From Ceratodon purpureus (Eukaryota; Streptophyta; Bryopsida; Pseudoditrichales; Ditrichaceae), in contig CM026421.1 of NCBI GenBank assembly GCA_014871385.1, forward strand, positions 12,272,603 through 12,336,602: a DNA stretch of 64,000 bases, written 5' to 3'. How positions within the stretch are numbered: the stretch's first letter is position 1; every line of letters begins with the position of its first letter. The notes below the pieces were generated by a model. That model had not been told where the DNA came from and ran no database searches. It worked only from the letters and a program-made list of their open reading frames with translations. Below, piece after piece: positions 13,230 through 24,799 of this stretch. The position numbers and the translations under genes are program-made.

Positions 13230-14510
13230 CCCATTTGTTTATGATTTATCTAGAAACACACACATCGATGTTCTTGAGGAGGAGGATAATGGTCTTTTGA
13301 TGAGACCAGTTGGGAGATTAGGAAACTGTTCTTATTGGAACATAGGCAAGGGATCTGGAAGTGAGTGCTCTTGAAATGAACACCGTGTTTATAAGATGGT
13401 GTTGATTTTTAGAGTGTTCACTTTGGTTGAGGTCATATATGTCAGGTGTTTGTTTAGTATAAGTTTCTGATCAATTCCTTTGGTCGATTCAACAGGTTTC
13501 AGGTAATGTAGACTAGAGAACTATTAGTATGATGGCAGCTTGTAGCAATTCGACTGTCACTGGTTTCGGTGTCGGCATGAAATTCAGAGAGCCCAGTAGT
13601 TGTATAGGTACATTGCAATGCATTGTAAAATATTGGAGATTTCTACTCTGCCAATTTTTCATGAGAAGTTAATATTCTCAGCCCCTCACTACCGATTCAA
13701 TGCCACGGGTCCATGACTGTTCGCAGAGCCTGATGCCTGCAGTATATCAGTTCCAGATTTTTGGCAACCGTAACGTATTGGTGAAATGTTCTCTTGATCA
13801 ATAAGTAAGGTAGAATTTTAATTTGCATAATAGGTTTAATTGTAGATCGAGAGTGGAATTCTGTAAACATTCTGTCGCCCAGTCGTTGTTGAACATTATG
13901 AGACCAATTGTATTTATGAATCTTTCAGGTGTAATTTCTGTTGATCTAATGTAGTGGAAAAATCTCTAATTCAAAAAGTTCAACATTTAGAAAGTGGTTT
14001 TTGAAAATTTGTAATTTTTTTTGAAGCAATATTTCATTTGAATGATTTTTGAAAAAGTCTTTACAACTAAGATCAACTACTTTTTGTAATAATAAAGTGT
14101 CTCCACTGGTTGCCGTTTCAATTGTGCCAACAACATTGGAGGGGTACTATTCACCTCGCCAAAGGCGTTCATTCATTTTACCACCTTGCCAACGGTGTTC
14201 ATTCCTTCTATAAGCGTCACATTAACCCCTAAAGGACCATTGTCCTGGAATGGGCTTTTTTAAAATTTGGGCAGGTTCCTAGAATTTCAGTTTAATTCGT
14301 AATTTTTTGAAATTTTTAATGCAAGTAGGGATTTTGAAGAGCTTTGTGAGGTTTTTTTATATTTATAAATTTGATATGGAGAAAAAAGTTACGGGGCTCT
14401 GAACATCAAAAGCTGCATTCTGGACTTCATGGGCAGATTCGGAATCCAATGGGATTGAGGGGGAAGGTTTGACTTTCTATGGGGCAGCCTTGTTCTTAGA
14501 GTGTGGAGCA
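13230..14510. other. 3' flank of the GT47 gene and intergenic DNA
   Basis: The 3' UTR of the GT47 gene probably fills the first few hundred bases. No further gene is seen. Confidence 0.4.
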
Positions 14511-14514
14511 AGTT

Positions 14515-14765
14515 GGGGGGGGGGGGGGGGGGGGGGGGAATTTGGAGGGATGGTGGCAATTGCAAAAAGGGTGGGGATTACAAAGGAAGGGTGATCAGGC
14601 TGGGTGGGAACAAGGGCAGGGCGGGGGTCGGGAGGAACGATGGCTTGGTGGGGAGTCGGGGTCGGAGGCGGGTTGGGGAGTCGGGTTGGGGAGGGGGGGC
14701 GGGTTGGGGAGTCGGAGTCGGGGGTTTGACTGCGTCGGGCTGGGGAGGGGAGTCTGTTCGCTGCT
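14515..14765. repeat. 24-G tract followed by GGAGTCGGG-type minisatellite
   Basis: A run of 24 G (14515-14538) is followed by about 220 bp of G-rich DNA made of irregular ggggagtcggg units. A similar but separate array occurs at 19733-20035 on the other side of the piggyBac transposase. The open frames across it are a by-product of the repeat and are not genes. Confidence 0.85.
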
Positions 14766-14766
14766 G

Positions 14767-15588
14767 CAGCATACAGACTCAGTCTGTATTGACTGTGTCT
14801 GTATGCGGATAGGGGGGAAGCATGATAAAGTGTACAGAAAAAGTGCTTATCTATTTGTCAATTTCAGCCCCTTTGCAAAAACTGCACAAAAGTGATGGAA
14901 AGATGTAATTGAAGTCAATTTTTTTTGCTAATATAGATTTTCAACTTGTTTTTGTACAACTTGGAAAAGTTTCGTGCAAAGTGGACATTTTAAAGTTATT
15001 GTATGAGGGCTTCAAACCCAAGCAAAGTCGATGCAATAATTTGAAAAAGTGGCTATAAAAGAATCAAAAACTATCTAAAAATCACTTTTGATGATGTGGG
15101 GCCCTCTATATGTTTAAGAAGTATTCTAAAATAGTCAATTCATATACTCATCAATTGGTTTAGGGTTCCAAAAGTACCGCAAGGATGTTATTTAGGAGGG
15201 TCACTTCCGCGGTACTTTTTGTCACTTTTTTTTCACCAAACATTGTTTTCTAAATTGGAAAAACATCCTCTAAAGTCAATAGAGGGCCCCAAATGAAGAA
15301 ATTAAGACATTGAAAAAGTTCATTTTCATGATATAGAACTAGTGGTCAAATTAAGTTTCAATTGAAGATCTTTTCTTCCTAAAGATGTATATAAGATACA
15401 TTGTGACACCCAAAAAAGTGACTAAAATGCTCAAAAACTACACCAAAATGCTCAAAATCAGATTTGAGCTTTGAAAAACAGCACACTTCATAATCACTTC
15501 CTATGGTCACATCGGTCACTTTGTTGTACACTTTATCATGCTTCCCCCCGATACAGACACAGTCAATACAGACTGAGTCTGTATGCTG
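14767..15588. mobile_element. Non-autonomous inverted-repeat element, copy 1
   Basis: The ends at 14767-14835 and 15526-15588 are inverted copies of each other. Each contains a cagactcagtctg palindrome and the block GGGGGGAAGCATGATAAAG. The interior (about 690 bp) codes for nothing recognisable. It is about 80-90 percent alike, by eye, to 20783-21519, mostly over 15225-15505. This is a MITE-like DNA element; the superfamily is not identified because no target duplication was found. Confidence 0.75.
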
Positions 15589-16562
15589 TGACAGGCGGAA
15601 TCCCCTCAAGGCAGAGAGTGGACAGTGACCTCACACATAAAGCAAAATGAAGATTTCAAACTGTCCACATACAAGAGCTTTTGAGAGCACGTCTTTACAT
15701 AGACATGAAGACTAGATTCTCATGAACAAGGAGAAGAGTCAGAAATCCTAACTTACTACTTGACTCATTCCACACTCACATGTAAGTATAAATCAAAGTC
15801 ATGACATATGGATCTCACACTTCCATCCTCTCATATCATATGTTGTTCCAAGCTTGAGAAACACAAGATGCCACGTTGAAAGTCTATATCATGGAAGGGA
15901 AAAGAGGTGACATTGAATTGTTGGTAGTGCCTCTAAGTTGCAAACTAGACTATGCATGTATATTGAGTCTTTACTCATAGATTTTGTTCTTGTTTCGTGC
16001 AGGAAAGTTTTTTGGAAACTCCAAGAAGGAGTTCCAGATTACATTCCATACAACCATCAACAAACTCCAACCCTCTTCCTTCAACAACCCTTCCATCTCT
16101 ACCCTCTCCTCCTCCTACATCTTCACTTCATATACCTCACTCACCACCTCTAACAATGCCCATGGATCATGGTGGTGACCTCCACTCACTCTTGGTCCCT
16201 TGGAACAAGCAATAGGGGAATACAACCCTGACTTTTTTGATAGCCAAGACTTTTTCAAAAATGCAGGGAGACCAAGTTCATGTGAAGAACTTAGTGAAGA
16301 CAGTTTTGATGAGGGGGACTACGCTTTTGATGAAGAGAGGACTTTGGAGGAGTTGTGGTGGCCGGAGGAGGCAACATACACCGTAGAAAAATTTGACTCT
16401 AGATCTAAGAAGAGAAGAAAGAGACCTCAGAGGATGGGAAGAGAGGAAGCAAACAATGCATCAAACGAAGCTGTGGAAGTGGCTATGGTGGAGGAAGGTG
16501 TTGTCTTGCAGGAGGTCTCGGCGGAGCAAGAGGTCGCAGTCCTGCATACGACCACGGAAGAT

Positions 16563-16964
16563 CATTAGGTGCAAAATCGGGTCACGAAAAGGCCGTGTAA
16601 GCGGCACCTGAGAGAAAAAAACAGGCGCTGCCCGCGCACTTTTTTGACGTGGCACGGCACATGCCACCGTGGTGCCAGCAACCGCTACGGGGGCTCGAAC
16701 CAATGACCTCCCCGCGAGGCGTGTGGAGGGCACAATCTACAGTGCCGGGCTGACACCATCTGCCCACTTGGGACCAAACCCCGAGACAAGTCATTCATGT
16801 CTCAAGAATTATTCCTTGGAGCATTAATCAGAGTGCGTCACGCAGTTCTATGTGGGCAGCAACTCTGGCACCCGCTGCCAGCGACAGTGCGGGGGGCAGC
16901 AGGGAGTTCACCTAGAAAGGGCAGGCTTACACGGCCTTTTCATGACCCCATTTTGCACGTAATG
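16563..16964. mobile_element. 402-bp TIR element inserted in the piggyBac gene
   Basis: Ends 16563-16602 and 16925-16964 are 40-bp inverted repeats starting CATTA and containing AAAAGGCCGTGTAAGC, with about four mismatches. The element interrupts the 5' part of the transposase frame. No clear target-site duplication was found. The interior is GC-rich and carries a tRNA-like promoter on the minus strand, listed separately. A MITE-like element of unknown superfamily. Confidence 0.8.
16690..16775 (-). repeat. tRNA-derived, SINE-like pol III promoter segment
   Basis: On the minus strand the sequence GGTTCGAGCC at 16692-16701 fits a tRNA B box. About 50 bases upstream lies an A-box-like TGGTGTCAGCCCGG. 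The sequence between does not fold as a tRNA cloverleaf by eye, so it is not a tRNA gene. It resembles the tRNA-derived head of a plant SINE lying inside the 402-bp TIR element. Confidence 0.5.
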
Positions 16965-16999
16965 GGGGTCGGGGTGAGCAGTGACCGTTGGCCGCACTG

Positions 17000-17345
17000 G
17001 CCGGATCGCTAGACTGTACTCATCGGAGCGGGGATAGGGAGGGAGGTTGGATCGGGGCTTTGGGAGCAGGGGATGGGAGTTGCGGGAGCGGGGTATGGGA
17101 ACGGGATCGGGGATGGGGACAACGCGATCAGTCTCGGGGAAGGGGGGGGGCCACGGTGAAGGGAGGGGTCACTGGGAAGGGGATGGGCAGGGGGTGGGGG
17201 TCGAGGTAATAGAGGGGGTCGGGGTAATAGAGTGGGTGAGGGTATTGGAGGGGGTCGGGGTAGGGGAGGGGGTTGGGGATAGGGATGGGGAGGGGTTTAT
17301 GGATGGGGATGGGGATGGTTCTCGAGATGTGGAAGGGGAGGGTGC
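17000..17345. repeat. GGGGTCGGGG/GGGGATGG low-complexity tract
   Basis: An irregular G-rich tract that translates as Gly/Val/Glu-rich sequence within the N-terminal part of the broken piggyBac gene. It resembles the G-rich arrays on both sides of the nest in composition. Confidence 0.7.
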
Positions 17346-19729
17346 TGAAATTGCAGATGCGGTTGGATTTCAGGGGAGGGGTAACAGGGAGAGAACAGTT
17401 GAGAGATTTGAGAGGTGGGAGAACAGAGAGGGGATTATGGAGGGATTTCCACCGGGGAATGCAGGAGGGGCAGAAGAATTTGAAGTGCCTACAGATGGGG
17501 GTTTTGAAGATGGGAATGGAGATTATTTACATGAAAGGGTAGGAAGGGCTAGAGACGTTCGAGGACATTTTTTACGTAGGCGTCAAGTCGAGAGCACTTT
17601 TACTATGCCCATGTTAGAGAGTGACAGTGAAGATTCAGAGAATGAGTAGGAATTGAGTGAAGAAGAACATGAAGGAGGAGAACCGGGAGATCCAAATAGC
17701 ATCAAATATTTATACCGGGATGAAACGTGGAAGAATGATTATTTTACTTATGACCCTAAACCCCACGAGTTCGAAGGTGCTTCAAGGCCAAGTGTTTTTG
17801 AGGGTGCATTTCCCACAATGTTGCAGTTGTTTGAGATTTTCTGGACTCATTATGTATTCTTCGGGATATTGTGAGGGAAAGTAATCGATATGCGACGGAT
17901 GTGGATAGAGAAGGAAATACCATAGGAGGTAGTGGATGGGAGGAATTCACAGTGCCTGAGTTGAAAGCATTCATGGCGATATGGTTGTATATGGGAATGA
18001 AGCGTCAACCAAATATCAAATCGAATTGGCATAGGAGAGGATCCATTTTCCATTGCTCCATTATTTCGTGGATTATGACCCGACGGCAATTTATGACTTT
18101 GACAAGATGCTTGCATATCACTAATCCGGCAAGATATGTACAAGACAAGAACTTACCGGGCTATGATAAATTGGGCCAAGTCCGTTGGTTGCTAGAGGGC
18201 ATTAGAGAAAATTGCATGAAGGCCTGGACGTTAGGGAAATTTTGTTGTATTGACGAAATGATGATAAGATACAAAGGTTCTTATTGTCCTTTGCGTCAAT
18301 ATATGCCACAGAAGCCGCAGAAGTGGGGAATCAAGGTGTGGTGTTTAGTGTGCTCTTCATCAAAATATGTTTGGAATTTTGCGGTTTATTTCGGTAAAAG
18401 CCAAGTAAATCGAGTGGAGGCTCCAATTTTACGAGGTGAGCCAAGATTGGCCCATAATGTGGTAATGGATTTGACAAGTGGTATAGGAGGTCTAGGCCGA
18501 GTCATCGCAATGGATAATTTTTTTTCAAGCGTTGGCCTTTTCAAGGATTTACTTTCTAGAGTTATTTATGCGACAAGAACAATGCGGACTAATCGTATAG
18601 GAGTGCCTTTTGTATTGAGAAATACAAATGCTTATAAGACAAAAGACCAAGGATGGATGGATTGGAGAATGCATGCATCGCGAACAATATCATCGGTGGT
18701 ATGAAAAGATAAAAAACCGGTTATACTTTTATCTACTCATGCACAACCGACTACAACTCCGGGTTTGCATGTACCGACGGTTCCTCGTGGGGATGGAGCG
18801 ATTAGAAATAACATCCCTACATCACCTATGCATCTAGAGTACACAACACATATGAGGGGAGTAGATGTTGCAGATCAACTTAGAGCATCTTACTGTACTC
18901 AGAATCGGTCTCATAAATGGTGGCATCGCATTTTCTTCTTCTTATTGGAGATGACCGTTGTCAACATGTTTTTGATATACATTGAGAAATGCCGAAATGC
19001 CATCCCGGCCCGTAAACCTATTACGCACTTGCAATTTCCGACCGAATTATGTGAAGCGTTGTTGAGGAATTGGAACCGTTTGCAAGAGGAGGAGTGCATT
19101 CAACCTACCGGAAGACGTGGTTTGTGCTTTCCCGTGTATTCGAAAAAGAGAAATTCATGTGTGGTATGCAATAATGATAAAAGTAATAAAGGCATTAGGC
19201 CACATTATTTTTGCCCATCGTGCGATAACAAGTTCATGTGTTTCAAGCCGGGAACTTACTTCCAACAATATCACGAGGCTATCCGGCAACGAGGACTTCA
19301 AAATGTAAGTGGAACTATAAGATATGGTTATTTGTTGTCCATATTTGCATTTTCATATTTTGCACATCATTGGTACAATTTCATTTTATCCAATTACCTT
19401 CATATTTTATTTTTCTTCCACTTTCAATTTTATGTAATTTCAAATTTTCCTAGTATTTTTCTCAATTTTTTTATTTGGGAAAGCACATACGTTACATTAG
19501 AGATGTATAATTGCAAGGAAATGAAATTATTTATAATATGAACATATAGATTTAGTTCTTTAATTTTTGTTAGAGAAGACTGAACATGGGGAAAATGACA
19601 TTTACAAAGTGTGCTTACAGCCATTGTTTGGAATACAGAGACTGTGAGTACAGGAAAGGGAAGCAGGGACAAGTTGCGGTGGGTGAGGCTCAGGCTGGAG
19701 AGTGTGGGGCATGGGTCGGGGTCGACATA

Positions 19730-19732
<3 letters not shown>

Positions 19733-19764
<32 letters not shown>

Positions 19765-20035
19765 GGGGTAGGGGTCAGGGTCCAATGAGTGGGGAGTTAG
19801 AGGCGGGGTGGGGAGTCAGGGGCGGGGTGGGGAGTCGCACGTAGGGAGTCGGGGACGGGTCGGGATGGGGAGTCGGTATGGGAAAGGGGGGCGAGTTGGG
19901 GACGGGTCGGGCTGGGGAGTCGGGCTGGGGAGGTTGGCGAGCTGGGAAGTCGCGGTCGGGGGTCGTGGGTGCCAGGTGGGAACGGGGTCGGGTTGGGGAT
20001 CTGAGAGGACGGGGTGGGGAGTCAGAGGGAGTGGA
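19733..20035. repeat. 31-G tract followed by GGAGTCGGG-type minisatellite
   Basis: A run of 31 G (19733-19763) followed by about 270 bp of ggggagtcgggg-like units, the counterpart of 14515-14765. Such tracts can form G-quadruplexes. No gene is present. Confidence 0.85.
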
Positions 20036-20114
20036 AATACTGTTTCTCCTTCCCTTTTCAGAGCCAGGTAGTAAAGAGGGACGGGTAGGGATACGTCCTT
20101 AGGAGCGTTATTCT

Positions 20115-20154
20115 CTGTACATTACCCAAATGTTCCACTGAAATGGGAATGTAC
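20115..20154. repeat. Short imperfect palindrome
   Basis: Arms tgtacatt-a-ccca and tggg-a-atgtaca face each other around a loop of about 15 bases, just outside the G-rich array. Function unknown. Confidence 0.4.
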
Positions 20155-20782
20155 ATCTAGGGTGTGTAATTTTGTAAACAAAATTGAAAAAAAATATATC
20201 TTACAAGTATGTAAGAAGAAAAATATTTTCATCGTTGAGATTGCAAAATTTTCTAATTTTGATTGGTCAAAAAAATGTTTTTAGGAATTCATGGATATTG
20301 TGGACTTCAACCCCTACTACAATCACATGATTTTTTTGAGTATGCTACGGTCATTATTTTTGTCTAATATTTTACACAATTGTTACTATCATGACCTTCT
20401 ATGGGATGATTGAAAACCCCCAACTTGTTTAGTGTAAATATTTCATTCCACAAGTAGTCAAAGTATAGTGGTCCTCCCGGGCATTACCCAAAAAAATAAA
20501 TTTCTCAACTTCAAATGTTATAAACTTTCAATCCGTGTGGTCATTGATGCTGAAAATTTCTAGGCATGCTCTATTAATTGTTTTCTTCAAGATCCTACGG
20601 TTGGAAGTGTAAAATTACACTTTCATTTTTTTGCCCATTGAATGCACTCAATATGGCAATTTTGGATTCATTTTTCATAAACATAGTCAAGGAACTTTAG
20701 AAATTAGGAGTTAACACAAAGAAATTTCATTTTATATTTTCAAACACCTATACAAAGAAGCTTACTCATTCTTTTAATGGTT

Positions 20783-21519
20783 GGGGGGAAGCATAATAAA
20801 GTGTACCAAAAAAGTGCTCCGCTCATTGCCAATTTCAGCCTATCGCAGAGACATAAAAAAGTGGCATTTTGGTTGTTGGTATGTAGGGAAGAAGTCTGGG
20901 TATAGAAAATAGACTTGATTATCTAAAGTGTGGGAGAATACGGTACGAATTCGCGTCTTCTACAATGTCGTACAAGAACCTCAAAGTCTGACAAAGTGAA
21001 TGCAGTCATTTGAAAAAGTGATAAGAAAAAGTGTCAAATGTTGTCGGAAATCACTTTTGATTCCACGGGGACCTCCGTTTGTGAATTGCGGTTGTTGGAA
21101 ATGACAATGACCACTTCAAATGAAAGTTTGGGCGGACAAGAAGTATTTCAGGGACGTTTTTAAAACACTGTTAGTCGTGAAACTTTTTTTGCGGTTTTTT
21201 TCACCGAACTTTGTTTTTTAAATTGGAAAAAACATCCTCTAACGACAATAGAGGGCCTCAAATGAAGAAATTAAGACTTTGGAAAAGTTCATTTTCATGA
21301 TTTAGAACTAGCGGTCAAATTAAGTTTCAATTGAAGATGTTCTTTTTATAGAGATGCCTGTAGGATACCTTGTGACACCTTAAAAAGTGACTAAAATGCT
21401 CAAAAACTACACCAAAATACTCAAAATCAGCTTTGAGCTTTAAAAAACAGCACACTTCATATTCACTTCTTAGTGATCACATGTTGCACTTTGTGGTACA
21501 CTTTATTGTGCTTCTCTCC
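20783..21519. mobile_element. Non-autonomous inverted-repeat element, copy 2
   Basis: Ends GGGGGGAAGCATAATAAAG and its inverted, slightly diverged partner at about 21495-21519 (right end reads ctttattgtgcttctctcc). The interior is collinear with copy 1 at 14767-15588 in the same orientation, best over 21205-21475. It lacks the outer cagactcagtctg palindrome of copy 1. Possible ggtt on both flanks is too short to call a target duplication. Confidence 0.75.
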
Positions 21520-21529
21520 GGTTGCTTTT

Positions 21530-23600
21530 CAACCAAAGTATGGCCTCTCATCCTTCACTCTATGGGCCAAAGTCCAAAGGTGGCAACACTTACAAGAAGT
21601 TATTGACCAAGGCGCCCGGCTCTCAAATAATAGTTTGCGTCGAGCGAAATGCTCACCCCAATAGTGCGTCAAGACACTAGTGGAAATTTTTTGGTCGAAT
21701 TGGTCACTTGCGAGGCTGAACTTTTACTCATTGGTCCAGAAAAGTGACGCCGGCCCTTCATTGTAAGCAACCAAACCAAAACTAGAACACACGAGGCAAG
21801 CTGGTTAGAGCCCAAAATTGGAATGCAAGAAGCGCCCAAGAAATATGGGAGCACGTTGGCGACGTCGAGAAGGGGGCAAGCGGGGAGACTCGGATGGGGT
21901 TGGTGTGCCCTGCCCGAGAGCTTGCCGTTGGTATATATTTAGCCACTGCGTTTGCGTTGGTGTGGTGGGCGGGTGGAGACGCTCTTAGAATTTTCGAGAC
22001 GCTACTACTTCACACATCGGGTTCAAAACTTCGACGGATTTCAGCAGAAGTCGCTTCCGAAGTTCCGACATTGCGTACATCGAGCTCCACAATGACACGC
22101 CAGGGTCTGTATTTCTTTTAAAAATGCTGATGCTTGGAGAGTCGAGACTGCCCACCTGCCAGAGAGCGCGGGAGAGTAGGTGTAGTGCAGCGCACATTTC
22201 TCGCACCACCCAGTTTTTCTACGCCCAGAGTCAACGAACATAGCTGTACCGATTCAGGCCCCCTTTACAATGCGATCCTGACGCGACTCCCCTCATGCTG
22301 CGCGCATGCAACGTGCTTGCTTTTGCTTATCCTTGCTGACACCATCGCTTCACGAAAACACCGGGAGCATGATACCATAGCGGAGCTCGAACAAGGTATT
22401 CCTTGAAGTCAAGCAAACCTATGTTCACATCAGTGGCAGAGATTGATTCAAGCTGCGAGACTTGATGCTTAAGTAACTTAGAATGTATTTGTGTTACAAG
22501 GCATGAGAATTACCATTCTCCGCGGAGCTATGGCAAGCATCCAAAACATCATCGACCTAAAAGTAAGGACGAGTGACAGAGAGTAGGACATATATAATTG
22601 GTGAGTTACCTTGAATATATAATTTCGAGGGAACAGTGTGGCTCTAACGTGTTTGCAATCACTTTCATGATCGTCAACTGGGACACAGCCATCTACCGAG
22701 TTCATGGTCAGAGATTACTCTGCATAAGCCGGTCACATATTTGATACAGCAGGTTCAAAAGATTTGCAGCCAATCTCTATGCAAGTAACCTTCAGTTGGG
22801 AATCTTGGAGCTGGTTAATAAACATACTGTAAAGCAGCATTGTTCAGGTTACATATCCATAGAAATGTTCACAAAAGTTTTAATGATAATCCACACATTC
22901 AATTTCAAGAAAACACCAGTTTTGCGTTAACTGGGCCCAACAGTACAAACTGGTGAGAGAAACATATGTACCAAAGAAAGAGTACGAGAAAAGAGTTCAC
23001 ACTAATGCAGTGTGAAAAAAATCTTGGAATAAATCGGCATCAACTTTCACAGAGTACATTATTGCATCGAGCCAAACAGCCATTTTTTCTAGACCAATCG
23101 GCCGCCTCAAGATATCCTTATTTCCCTGCCTTGCCCTTGTATCGCAATGCCTGTGGCCATCCAGCTCAATCAAGCATCGGATGCTCAACAAACTAAGTAC
23201 TCCGTTAGGTTTAGTACTCCATATACGATAGGTAGGGTGCTGTTGCGACTTCAGTTAATATGAAGGTAGCTGTATTAATATCACCGCATCTACAATCGTC
23301 AACGTAGTAGAAGGCCTAAATAGAGCGCACATAGCCTACTTTACTCTGCATACAAGTAAAACACTCCACTGAAGCAAGAACCCCAAGACATGCCATCGGT
23401 TTTCCCAGCAATTTTGGGCACCTGTCCACCCAATGTACCAGCCATAAGCGCATACTTGAACGCTCCAAATGGGGTTCTGTAGAAGCACCACAACAGCAAT
23501 TAATGTTGTTGTCAATGTGCCCACAATTCCGGCATAAGGAGTTAACCGTTAACTAAGTTTCAGCAAAACAAGACATTGATCAGAATGTGTTTAAACAAAG
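21530..23600. other. Intergenic region, no gene recognised
   Basis: Mixed-composition DNA with only short open frames and no protein family seen on either strand. The right end is probably the 3' flank of the DUF3455-like gene. Confidence 0.4.
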
Positions 23601-23616
23601 AAACAGCAATGGAAAC

Positions 23617-24778
23617 TTACTGTGAGCCTCCAGAAGTGGTAATCTTCATCAATCTCCAAGGGCAGCCTTCAGTGTCCATTTGATAGGGCTGGGCACACTG
23701 AAAACCTTGGAGCCAGAATCCGTTGGGATCGTTGAACTTCCACAGGAGGTTTCCATAAGAAGTTGGCTTAGCAGCATTTCCAACCCTTCCGAGAACGTTT
23801 CCACCAGCAACATCAAGAATGGTGGCAAAGAATCCCGCGTAACGCCATTTCCCGGCTGTAAACTTATACCGCATATTTCCGTCCAAGAAAACGACTTGCA
23901 CAAACGTTCCTTTGGGTGCAATAGAAGCGGGAAGATTCTGAGGAGGTTGACGGTCTTGAGTATAGAAAGTAAAGTTTCCATAGAACGGGACACCGGCTGT
24001 AACACCCGTAGCCAAGCACAGTTCCTTTCTAGGTGGCAAACCACCTTGTGTTCCGGTAAGGGAAATAAATGCAACCTGGTCTGCGTCTCCAGAACCACTA
24101 CGTTTCTTGACGATTGCCAAGTACTCGGGGATGGCTGTCTGAGACTTTTCATAGGCTTTTAACTGCGCGGCTGCATAAGAAAAACATGCAAATAATGTAA
24201 GATGCCGGGTGCAAAGCATATAATTTACTAAAAACCACATCTGAAAGACATTCAATTGAAGGTGCCCGGACGGATGATTACCTTCAAGCCCGCATGAAGA
24301 CTGTCCAGATTCAACAGAATTTCCACCTGAGTTGATGATGTTCCAGGAATAAGTTGTGCTTTGCGTGGTTTGGTCGTAAGCTGACCAGTAGTTCCCTAGT
24401 TTCGAACCGTCCGGAGCGTACATATCTGCAGATGAACCGGTCTTAACCCAGCAGCCGGACTTGCAAACATATTTCTGCGTTCCCTTGGAGACCTTCCCCG
24501 TGAATCCCACGCTGCAGAACAAACCGGTAATGAGTTATTTCCAATGACTGTACAGAGAATTACTCCTATTTAAATCAACGAGGGTCGCTCACATTATTCA
24601 ATAGCTCAGTATTATTCAGTAAGTGAGAGATTTTCCAGTGGAGGTCCGTGTAGATCGGAGATAATGTGTATGTAGTGTGTAACTACCTAAATCCTTGCGG
24701 AGGAACCAGGTTATGAGCGGCGACAGCGCTCCATGACAGCACAGCAACGACACACAGAATGATGGCCTGAGTCGACAT
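23617..24778 (-). CDS. Secreted DUF3455-like protein
   Basis: Three exons, 24778-24687, 24511-24282 and 24170-23617, join in phase to 291 residues. Residues 1 to about 21 (MSTQAIILCVVAVLSWSAVAA) are a signal peptide, so the protein is probably extracellular. The next 170 residues follow the DUF3455 pattern: KGTQKYVC, an Asp-Gly-Ser-Lys-Leu-Gly turn, a Trp-rich middle, then AIPEYLAIVKKRSGSGDAD, VAFISLTGTQGGLPP, a Cys, and VPFYGNFTFY. The final 100 residues (DGNMRYKFTAGKWRYAGFFA to PWRLMKITTSGGSQ) look like a second, diverged half of similar pattern. DUF3455 proteins occur in bacteria, fungi and non-seed plants; their role is unknown. The family match is from remembered pattern, not a search. 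No lesion is seen. Confidence 0.72.
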
Positions 24779-24799
24779 CGTGATGACTCCTGAAACCCA

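Larger units (their letters stand above)
15990..19540 (+). pseudogene. Broken piggyBac transposase
   Basis: A DDE_Tnp_1_7 transposase remnant. An N-terminal acidic segment with the basic stretch SKKRRKRP (about 16200-16562) is cut by a 402-bp insertion. After a G-rich low-complexity part (17000-17345), the frame reaches SIKYLYRDETWKNDYF and the transposase core: IVRESNRYATDV, ELKAFMAIWLYMGMKRQPNI, FCCIDEMMIRYKG (first Asp), RVIAMDNFFSS (second Asp), MRGVDVADQLR (third Asp), then a C-terminal Cys-rich zinc domain (CVVCNN, FCPSCDNKFMCF). All three catalytic Asp are present. Three lesions are visible: an in-frame TAG at 17647-17649, a frameshift between about 17845 and 17880, and TGA at 18702-18704 where the family motif WKDKKPV expects TGG. 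Few lesions suggest recent loss. An acceptor (CGTGCAG|GAAAG) near 16003 hints at a 5' exon further left. Confidence 0.92.

Noticed and set aside
14501-14895. Gly-rich frames of 103 and 130 residues
   Set aside because: By-products of the poly-G tract and GGAGTCGGG minisatellite.
16690-16775. A tRNA gene on the minus strand
   Set aside because: The B box is good, but no acceptor stem or cloverleaf can be paired by eye, and the A box is imperfect; SINE-like origin is more likely.
20776-21525. TTAA or ggtt target-site duplication at copy 2
   Set aside because: TTAA is present only on the left, and ggtt is too short and too common to count.
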